Source: a virus. From it: a stretch of 24,947 nucleotides of DNA. Under the pieces are notes generated by a model. It saw only the letters and a program-made list of their open reading frames with translations. It searched no databases and was not told the DNA's origin. Numbering within the stretch: position 1 is the stretch's first letter; the number at the start of each line of letters is the position of its first letter. The translations under genes were made by a program, and so were the position numbers. The stretch is from the IMG/VR virus record IMGVR_UViG_3300014720_000173, positions 1-24,947 of that record; one strand, 5' to 3'. This document shows positions 16,982 through 22,340 of this stretch, one piece after another.

Positions 16982-17252
16982 AAACTTAAAAATATATAAT
17001 GAATTGTATTCAGAATATATTAGTCTAGCCGTAGATTTGCATAATTATCATAGAACTTTTCAAACTCATTACGGTTATAGAACCTGCCAGGGAGTTAAAA
17101 AAAGCGGAAGGCGTATTAATGTGGTCTTAAAAAAACTACAGAAAATTGCTAGAGTGATATATCTACAACATAAAAAAGCCAACCCGTTAAAGAGGGGGCC
17201 TAAAGGGAAAAAGAATGGAAACAACAACAGCACAACTAAAAAAACTATTTGA
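16938..17252 (+). CDS. Small basic conserved-type phage protein, function unknown
   Basis: This 104-residue protein begins inside the last 44 bases of gp46 and its last 38 bases overlap the next gene. It is basic toward the C-terminus (KKSGRRINVVLKKLQKIARV, then ANPLKRGPKGKKNG), with a predicted helical middle (ENLKIYNELYSEYISLAVDL). A positively charged tail like this suggests nucleic-acid binding, perhaps support of gp46/47 on DNA. From memory, marine T4-type phages carry a similar small protein next to gp46, but I cannot name a function. Proline/threonine-rich first residues (SPVIPTTSTTL) may mean that the true start is a later codon, yet no other ATG fits better before the conserved-looking part. 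Confidence 0.65.
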   Translation: MDSPVIPTTSTTLSENLKIYNELYSEYISLAVDLHNYHRTFQTHYGYRTCQGVKKSGRRINVVLKKLQKIARVIYLQHKKANPLKRGPKGKKNGNNNSTTKKTI

Positions 17253-17412
17253 AGAATTTACAAAAGAAGATGAAAAATTTACCAGCGGTAATGCTGCTGC
17301 AGGAACTCGTGCTCGCAAGGCTTTGGCAGAAATGTCTAAGGTTATTAAGAGCAGACGCAATGAAATTACAGCAGAAAAGGCTGCTCGTAAGGAAGCCAAA
17401 ACTGCAAAATGA
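17215..17412 (+). CDS. Small lysine/alanine-rich helical protein, histone H1-like
   Basis: This 65-residue protein starts within the end of the preceding gene, with AAAGGGAAAAAG just before its ATG acting as a plausible ribosome binding site. The sequence (TRARKALAEMSKVIKSRR, residues about 30-47, then AEKAARKEAKTAK) is rich in Lys, Arg and Ala and should form a basic helix, similar in character to the Hc1 histone-like family and to small histone-like proteins in marine T4-type phages. DNA or RNA binding is inferred, not shown. It is cotranscribed with gp46 upstream and the GIY-YIG gene, which starts 3 bases after its stop. Confidence 0.65.
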   Translation: METTTAQLKKLFEEFTKEDEKFTSGNAAAGTRARKALAEMSKVIKSRRNEITAEKAARKEAKTAK

Positions 17413-17415
17413 TCA

Positions 17416-17850
17416 ATGACATGGTCATATGAAGGTAGAATTATAGAAGAATTACCCGAGGACTGTATTGGTTTTGTGTACCTTATCACTAATACAGTCA
17501 CAGGCAAAAAATATATAGGCAAAAAACTTAGCAAGTTTTCAAAAACAACATACAAAGTAATAAAATTAAAAAACGGCAACAAGAAAAAGAAACGCATCAA
17601 ATCAAAAATAGACTCAGACTGGCAGACATATTACGGCTCAAACGATCAACTTAATCAAGATGTAGCAGCATTAGGCCTAGATAAATTTATAAGAGAAATA
17701 CTATACTTTTGTAAAAGTAAAGCAGAATGCAGTTATGTCGAGGCACGCGAACAATTCACAAGAAAAGTATTAGAATCAGACGAATATTATAACGGACAGA
17801 TATCTGTTCGTGTACATGGCTCACATATCAAAGGCAAATTACTCGGTTAA
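17416..17850 (+). CDS. GIY-YIG nuclease-like protein
   Basis: This 144-residue protein contains a GIY-YIG-type domain: GFVYLI (19-24) and KKYIGKK (31-37) form the paired strands with the two motif tyrosines. Around 107-125 the sequence SYVEAREQFTRKVLES contains a candidate metal-binding Glu, followed by EYYNGQIS with the family's usual Asn. The customary catalytic Arg after YIG is not evident; a lysine-rich insertion (KLKNGNKKKKRIKSK, about 51-65) occupies this area. Free-standing GIY-YIG proteins in phages are often homing or DNA-processing nucleases; conserved placement near gp46 would instead suggest a resident DNA-metabolism role. It lies 3 bases after the preceding stop, and is the last gene before the non-coding structured region, which makes a homing role next to a structured RNA worth considering. 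Confidence 0.8.
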   Translation: MTWSYEGRIIEELPEDCIGFVYLITNTVTGKKYIGKKLSKFSKTTYKVIKLKNGNKKKKRIKSKIDSDWQTYYGSNDQLNQDVAALGLDKFIREILYFCKSKAECSYVEAREQFTRKVLESDEYYNGQISVRVHGSHIKGKLLG

Positions 17851-18320
17851 CGGCTAGCGCAGGCTAACTTCATGCGCCCTAAACCTGGACTCCGTGTCGC
17901 AGGGATGGAATCGTCGCCGGAACGATAACTCGACCACTACCCTTAAAGGATGAAGATCACAAACTGCCGTGATTTGGTTGTTTGAACAGGATATAAAGGC
18001 TAAAAGACGCTGATTTTTTTCAGCACGTCTTACACATATGATAGCGTATACGTGTAAGACCGCCGTTGTAACGAAGACGGGACGAGTAGGTACCGGACAA
18101 CCGCCTACACTATGTAACATAAAGAAAGCATTTAACAGTTAAATGTCATCTTTATAGCGCATTATAGTCCTAACGCTGTGTGACTATGCTACTCAGATGA
18201 TGCATAACTTCGCCCTGTCTGGGCGAAGTGTGACCACTTTATCTAGATGATACTAAAACATCTGCGATGAAATAAATGCGATGAGTGAAACGAAGAGCAA
18301 ACGAACGCAGTTCGTTTCAC
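17851..18320 (+). ncRNA. Candidate large structured non-coding RNA, unassigned
   Basis: No credible gene covers 17851-18360. The first 100 bases are 57% G+C by hand count, against 38% in a 60-base sample of the gene before it. Inverted repeats, with no mismatch unless stated: CCTGGAC 17884-17890 with GTC-G-CAGG 17896-17903 (one bulge); ATCGT/ACGAT 17912-17928 approx.; ATCAC 17956-17960/GTGAT 17969-17973; AAGACGCTGA 18004-18013 with TCAG and CGTCTT to 18031; GTCTTACAC 18027-18035/GTGTAAGAC 18052-18060; GTAGG 18086-18090/CCTAC 18104-18108; two 7-bp helices 18119-18155; ATAGTC 18164-18169/GACTAT 18182-18187; ACTTCGCCC 18207-18215/GGGCGAAGT 18221-18229; GTGAAACGAA 18285-18294/TTCGTTTCAC 18311-18320. 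Such density suggests an ornate phage RNA of about 470 nt, in the size range of GOLLD or ROOL, though I cannot match it to either. The strand is assumed from the flanking genes. A DNA-level role such as an origin is the main alternative. No clear promoter directly upstream. Confidence 0.6.
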
Positions 18321-18323
18321 TTA

Positions 18324-18331
18324 TATAAATA
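18324..18331 (+). promoter_or_regulatory. Perfect late promoter box TATAAATA
   Basis: An exact match to the T4 late consensus TATAAATA. Predicted start is 18337, giving a 24-nt leader containing a TGAGGT ribosome binding site (18348-18353) before the ATG at 18361. The box begins 4 bases after the last hairpin of the structured region, so it both marks a boundary of that region and assigns the downstream gene to late expression. Confidence 0.8.
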
Positions 18332-18360
18332 AATCAAAGACTATTCCTGAGGTAAAAGGT

Positions 18361-18867
18361 ATGAAAATTTCTGAATTAATCGAAAATACAGAGCAGGTAA
18401 ACGAGTTAGGTATGACTCCTATGGGTATAGGGCAACGTATGGCTACAGGTGCTCTGGCAAAACTGGGATCAACTACGGCTGCGGCTAATCTAGATGTAGG
18501 TAAGAGAGCGAACGAACTTAATACAACATTTAGACAATGGGCTCTACGTTCAGGAATTAATCTAGGGAGTGTGCCTCAAAAAGATATTCAGACATTTATG
18601 AAGCAGCAGGGTTTACCCGGTATGCCTATGCGTCAAAGCATTTATGACCTAAATGATAAAGCCACTAACAGTGCATTATGGAAGGCAGTTGCTCAGAATG
18701 CGTATAAGAGTAGTGGCAGTGCGGCTACAAGTGCTCCGCTAGGACAAAAATATAATGTAGGCAGCGGCTCTAGTAGTAGTGGCAGTGCTGATATACTTAA
18801 TCAAATACAAGGCATGCTGGGCAGTCTAACACCTCAACAACGTGCTAAACTAAAAACAGCACTTTAA
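18361..18867 (+). CDS. Small late protein with internal-protein-like N-terminus, function unknown
   Basis: This 168-residue protein has a good ribosome binding site (TGAGGT, 7 nt before the ATG) and a perfect late promoter, so it is probably a virion or assembly protein. Its N-terminus, MKISELIENTEQ, resembles the capsid-targeting leader of T4 internal proteins (MKTYQEFIAEA), including an LxE triplet (LIE, 6-8) of the sort cut by the prohead protease gp21. The middle is Ala/Gly-rich and helical (TTFRQWALRSGINLG, 45-59), and residues about 118-142 are a Gly/Ser-rich linker (GSGSSSSGSADI) before a short helical end (LTPQQRAKLKTAL). No catalytic motif is visible. It converges on the gp51-like gene with a 4-base stop-stop overlap. 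Internal head protein is my best guess; a general marine phage structural protein is the alternative. Confidence 0.7.
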   Translation: MKISELIENTEQVNELGMTPMGIGQRMATGALAKLGSTTAAANLDVGKRANELNTTFRQWALRSGINLGSVPQKDIQTFMKQQGLPGMPMRQSIYDLNDKATNSALWKAVAQNAYKSSGSAATSAPLGQKYNVGSGSSSSGSADILNQIQGMLGSLTPQQRAKLKTAL

Positions 18868-19091
18868 AAGAAAGGTAATCCACTCTTTTGAGTAGTCTCT
18901 AAGTTTTCTGTAATAATCTCTGCGATTATTTCTCTATCTATGATGTCAAGTTGATAGATCTGCTCCATAGTTAAGGAGCCTCGCATAAACCATCCTATCT
19001 TAAACAATTCTTTTTTATAGGCTTTTGACTCTCGGTCTAACTTTTCTACTTCTTTTTCTATCTGTTCATTAGAAAGAGTCAAAAGCCTCAT
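18864..19091 (-). CDS. gp51-like tail/hub assembly protein, candidate frameshift extension of gp26
   Basis: This 75-residue frame follows gp26 on the minus strand. Its ATG overlaps the gp26 stop (ATGA), so it may be made by reinitiation, but it is also exactly in the -1 frame after a slippery site and so may mainly exist as the C-terminal part of a gp26 fusion. The sequence is highly charged and helical (NEQIEKEVEKLDRESKAYKK, then SLTMEQIYQLDIIDREIIAE). By position it matches T4 gp51, a hub assembly factor absent from mature tails; lambda gpT plays the comparable part in long-tailed phages. A role in loading the tape measure protein is inferred from the neighbouring tape measure gene. T4 gp51 is considerably longer, so the name is by analogy. 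Confidence 0.65.
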   Translation of the reverse strand: MRLLTLSNEQIEKEVEKLDRESKAYKKELFKIGWFMRGSLTMEQIYQLDIIDREIIAEIITENLETTQKSGLPFF

Positions 19092-19100
19092 GCGAAAAAA
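19019..19100 (-). promoter_or_regulatory. Programmed -1 ribosomal frameshift signal at the gp26 3' end
   Basis: On the minus strand the heptamer T TTT TTC occupies 19100-19094 in the gp26 phase required for simultaneous slippage. After a 5-nt spacer (GCATG) a stem begins: AGGCTTTTGACTCT (19088-19075) pairs perfectly over 14 bp with AGAGTCAAAAGCCT (19032-19019), closing a 42-nt loop, in which TCTAA and TTAGA can add a further 5 bp. Slippage before the gp26 TGA gives codons CGC ATG AGG, entering the gp51-like frame and making a 364-residue product (288 gp26 residues, Arg, then all 75 residues). Confidence 0.85.
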
Positions 19101-19957
19101 TCAGATTCATTAAAGTTTAAGGGTATAGTATACTTGGCAGGAGCACCTGCTGCCTGTTGTTCCAGTGTAGATTCAAATTCTAAAGGCTTGAGATCATTGT
19201 GCTTCTTAAGTTCAGCAAGATGATTCTGTATTATATCAAATATGGCCTTGTCTACATTTTCAATAAATTCTGCTATAACTTTTTTATCAGTAACTTCTGC
19301 ATCCTCTGATAGTATTCTATCTATGCTGTCTACCATTAGTTCTGTGGTAATGTTAGTTAACATCTTAAAACTTTGATTAACATAGGCCATCTTTTTCTCA
19401 TCACTGAGTTTATCGTCATTTACAACCTGTAGTATTTTCTGTGTCTCAAAGGTTTTTATACTCATCTGTGTCATATGTCTATATGTCAAGGGTTTAACAA
19501 AGACAACAAGACTTTCATTGATTATGACCTGTTCTATCCAATAATTCTGACTTTGTTGTTCTAATACCTGTCTTAGGTCTAGGTCGTAATCTACTTCTTC
19601 ATCAGTATCCGGGACTGTATGTTTGAAAGGCATCTTCTCACCGTAGGTTGCTAGACGTATAGCAACTAGAATTGTGTCTAGGTCCAGGGTAGGACACTTC
19701 CAAGCATCCTTGATATTAGGCAAACAACTTTGTATAACATCCACAATACCCTGCCCGTTCATTAGAGCGTCCGGAGTTTTAAACATTAATTCATCTTTGG
19801 CTGTCATGGAATATACAGGTAACTCTGAATTTTCCGGCATGTCTATGCTGCCCGGAGGCCAATATTGCCCGTTACTGGGTAATCTAATATAGATTTTAGG
19901 CTGACGCATCCATTGACTCAGCGGATTATTCTTGATTTTGGGTTGAAACTGCTGCAT
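19088..19957 (-). CDS. 26: Baseplate hub assembly protein gp26 (T4 tail-assembly chaperone type)
   Basis: This 289-residue protein belongs to the T4 gp26-type family. The signature is the N-terminal NPLSQWMRQPKIYIRLPSNG with QYWPPGSIDMP, PVYSMTAKDELMFKTPDALM and the segment around CLPNIKDAWKCPTLDLDTIL (about 88-107), all typical of this family. gp26 is needed to build the baseplate hub, and the family is thought comparable to the tail-assembly chaperones (lambda gpG) that hold the tape measure protein before tube assembly. The gene lies back-to-back with the tape measure gene, which supports that role. Start: GGAG lies about 8 nt before the ATG, and a perfect late box is 38-45 nt upstream. 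Its last codons form a slippery site feeding the gp51-like frame. Confidence 0.88.
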   Translation of the reverse strand: MQQFQPKIKNNPLSQWMRQPKIYIRLPSNGQYWPPGSIDMPENSELPVYSMTAKDELMFKTPDALMNGQGIVDVIQSCLPNIKDAWKCPTLDLDTILVAIRLATYGEKMPFKHTVPDTDEEVDYDLDLRQVLEQQSQNYWIEQVIINESLVVFVKPLTYRHMTQMSIKTFETQKILQVVNDDKLSDEKKMAYVNQSFKMLTNITTELMVDSIDRILSEDAEVTDKKVIAEFIENVDKAIFDIIQNHLAELKKHNDLKPLEFESTLEQQAAGAPAKYTIPLNFNESDFFA

Positions 19958-19966
19958 ATAGTCTCC

Positions 19967-19974
19967 GATAAATA
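19967..19974 (+). promoter_or_regulatory. Candidate late promoter for the tape measure gene
   Basis: GATAAATA on the plus strand, one mismatch from TATAAATA. Predicted start about 19980, leaving a 50-nt leader before the tape measure ATG at 20030, with a weak CCGGAAC ribosome binding site. It lies nearer to the gp26 start than the oppositely directed gp26 promoter does, so the two promoters face each other. Confidence 0.5.
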
Positions 19975-19994
19975 AGTTTTAGACCTTGGTAAAA

Positions 19995-20002
19995 TATTTA
20001 TA
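19995..20002 (-). promoter_or_regulatory. Perfect late promoter box for gp26
   Basis: The minus strand reads TATAAATA exactly. Predicted start 19989, giving a 31-nt leader that carries the GGAG ribosome binding site of gp26 (ATG 19957). Together with the exact box at 18324 it supports TATAAATA as this phage's late signal. Confidence 0.75.
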
Positions 20003-20029
20003 TACCTAGATTATACCGGAACATAAACT

Positions 20030-22336
20030 ATGTCAGCAGCAACAGAAGCCACGTTAGAAGAATTATTATACGTCGCTAGATCGCAGAATACCAATTTGAA
20101 TAATATTCAACGACTGCTATCCGGCAGCGGTGGAGGTGGTGGCGGTAATGCTGGCGTAGGCAATGCTAGCCGTGACGCTGAACGTAATATAAGATCGATG
20201 AGTGCTGCCAGTGCTGCTGCCAGCGCTGCGCTAGGTGCTTTAAAACTTGCTAGTAATCTAGTAGGTGGTATTATAGGCACAGTAGTAGATGTGTTTAAAT
20301 CTCTAGTAGGTGGTATAACAAAAACAATACAAAACTTAGTACAATTTGGGCAAATGGCAATGATGGGCACAGCAAGACTCAGTGATTTTTATAGTGCTCT
20401 AGGTGATTTGCCCTTCTTCATGGGCACAATATTTCGAATGTACTCTGATATTATTCGTGTACGTGAAGCGACTCTAGATTCATTTAGACAAATATCAACA
20501 TCAGGGGCAACGTTTGGAGGCAGTCTAACTGAGTTTAGAAACACAGCCTTTAGAGCAAGGCTTACCATGCAGGAATTCAGCGAAGCAGTTAGAGGCAGTG
20601 CTGAAGCACTAGCCCCCATAGGCACGCAAGAAGGCGCACGTAGGTTCGGCTCTATAGTAGCACAACTAACTAGTGGTGCAATGAGCAATGCCCTATTCGG
20701 ACTAGGTTATACTGCTAAACAAATAGCAGATGGCACAGGCACGTTCCTCAGTGTAATCGGTGGCATGAATAGAGCAAGAGCAATGAGCGATGCTCAACTG
20801 GCTCAAGGTGCAGCGGGATTGTTATTAGAAATAGATTTATTAGCAAAGGCCACAGGCAAGAGCAGAGAAGAAGCAGAAAAAGCACTTAAGGATAAACAAT
20901 TTCAAGGTGCATTTGAATACTTTACAAACAGTCTAGCAACTGAACAAAAAACTGCGGTAAGGGCTATGATTAGTAGAGTGCAGGAAACTAGCCCTGCACT
21001 AGCAGACTTTATTAAACAGTTCTTAATGACAGGTGGTGGTCCTCTAGTAGCAATGAACGATCAGATGAGCGCTCTATTCTCTAGTATAGGCCCAGGACTG
21101 CAAGGCCTAGTAGCAGATTTTGCTGCTGCAGGAACACAGACTAAAGATTTAGCAGCGCGAGAAGCAGCATTAGAAATTAATCTAACTCGTGCAGCACGCA
21201 TGTTTGAAAGTAATGTGGTTACACCGCTAGGCAAATCTGCGTCTTATCTTGCCTTGCTTAACAACCCATTGCTTGCTCACGCAGGTTTGTTTAGTAGAGC
21301 GGTACGACAACAGGGAATGTCTGTTGATGAACAGACAAAGATATCTAAGCGTAATGTAGATGAACAAAACAAGGCTGCTAAAGGATCAGCAGCAGCCGCA
21401 GCACAGGCTGAATACAACATTAGACAATTCGGACAGGGCATATTTGCCATGGTAGAAAAGTTTATTACCCCTATAGCGCAACAATTAGAAGGTGTTTTAA
21501 AACAGTTTGTAGAATTTTTATTACCTACTATTAAAAAAATAATAAATTGGGCTATAGATTCTTTTAACTATATCAGCAAGGCACCTAGTATAGAGGAAGG
21601 ACTTAGAAGATTTTTTGAAAAAATGTCTCAAGGTTTAGGAAATGCTTGGGACGCAATACAGCCTGCCTGGATTAGAGTTATCAGGCCGGCAATGGAAAAA
21701 GTCTTTACAGAATTTGCAAACTTTATGAGACCTTATCTAGTTAAAATGTTAGATGGAATATTAGATACACTTAATGCATGGGCATATAGTATAATAGGGC
21801 CTAGGTTCGGTGTTGAAAATCCTGAGTTAAGACAATCAAGACGTAATGTTGAACATCAACAAATGGATTTAGACAGGTTACAAAGATTATATAATTCATA
21901 TGTAGGTGCGCTAGGAGTTAACGCAACAGAAACAAGAGATGCTCAAAATCAAATTCTTGAAGGTAATAGAAAGTTAGCCGAGTTAAAGCGTATACATGAA
22001 GAGACACGAGCTAGAATTAAATCAGGTATAAATCCGGATGTTCCTCCAATTATGAGCCCTGAAGGTGGAAGACATAGCGGAACAATAGGAATGACTGGTA
22101 GTTGGTGGGAGAAAGAATCCAAAACCTTAAATGTTCAGGCCGGAGAAACAGTTGCTACACAGGATCAAATCAAACAGATAGTGGACTATGCTAGTCAGAA
22201 CGGCGGAAATAATGAGTTATCACGCTTAAATACACTAATGGCGCAACTTGTTAAAGAAACTCAGAGAGTAGCAGATAACACTGCTCGCACCCTACAGGCC
22301 ACAAAGGAACTAAACGGCAACTTATACGCCGCATAA
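20030..22336 (+). CDS. Tail tape measure protein (gp29 equivalent)
   Basis: This 768-residue protein has the hallmarks of a tape measure protein: long helical, Ala/Gln/Arg-rich sequence, hydrophobic membrane-like stretches (about 75-115, LKLASNLVGGIIGTVVDVFK and following; and about 485-520, VLKQFVEFLLPTIKKIINWA) and a heptad-rich C-terminus (LSRLNTLMAQLVKETQRVAD, then TLQATKELNGNLYAA). It sets tail-tube length and is ejected with the DNA. T4 gp29 has 590 residues; at the usual 0.15 nm per residue this one would specify a tail of roughly 110-115 nm. A glycine run (GSGGGGGGNAG, about 32-42) marks an N-terminal hinge. Neighbours gp26/gp51-like and portal fit. The start is taken at the first ATG after a weak CCGGAAC; conservation begins at once (SAATEATLEELLYVA). 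Confidence 0.88.
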   Translation: MSAATEATLEELLYVARSQNTNLNNIQRLLSGSGGGGGGNAGVGNASRDAERNIRSMSAASAAASAALGALKLASNLVGGIIGTVVDVFKSLVGGITKTIQNLVQFGQMAMMGTARLSDFYSALGDLPFFMGTIFRMYSDIIRVREATLDSFRQISTSGATFGGSLTEFRNTAFRARLTMQEFSEAVRGSAEALAPIGTQEGARRFGSIVAQLTSGAMSNALFGLGYTAKQIADGTGTFLSVIGGMNRARAMSDAQLAQGAAGLLLEIDLLAKATGKSREEAEKALKDKQFQGAFEYFTNSLATEQKTAVRAMISRVQETSPALADFIKQFLMTGGGPLVAMNDQMSALFSSIGPGLQGLVADFAAAGTQTKDLAAREAALEINLTRAARMFESNVVTPLGKSASYLALLNNPLLAHAGLFSRAVRQQGMSVDEQTKISKRNVDEQNKAAKGSAAAAAQAEYNIRQFGQGIFAMVEKFITPIAQQLEGVLKQFVEFLLPTIKKIINWAIDSFNYISKAPSIEEGLRRFFEKMSQGLGNAWDAIQPAWIRVIRPAMEKVFTEFANFMRPYLVKMLDGILDTLNAWAYSIIGPRFGVENPELRQSRRNVEHQQMDLDRLQRLYNSYVGALGVNATETRDAQNQILEGNRKLAELKRIHEETRARIKSGINPDVPPIMSPEGGRHSGTIGMTGSWWEKESKTLNVQAGETVATQDQIKQIVDYASQNGGNNELSRLNTLMAQLVKETQRVADNTARTLQATKELNGNLYAA

Positions 22337-22340
22337 ACAT

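Noticed and set aside
17796-17807. 12-bp perfect palindrome ACAGATATCTGT
   Set aside because: Inside the coding end of the GIY-YIG gene with no promoter around it; a few such palindromes are expected by chance in 25 kb.
17854-18120. An 88-codon open frame on the minus strand in the structured region
   Set aside because: No ribosome binding site, Cys/Arg/His-rich composition unlike the neighbouring proteins, and it lies across the hairpins; best explained as a by-product of high GC.
18156-18187. Group I intron P7 core, since ATAGTCC and GACTAT are present next to a GIY-YIG gene
   Set aside because: The strands are in the wrong order for R and S elements, no P3/Q-R partners were found, and no interrupted gene flanks the region.
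17851-18320. tmRNA, including two-piece permuted type
   Set aside because: No T-loop (GTTCRA), no CCA end, no tag frame ending in Ala-Ala next to a tRNA-like part. AACGATAACT near 17921 recalls a tag (NDN), but the frame ends in TTLKG.
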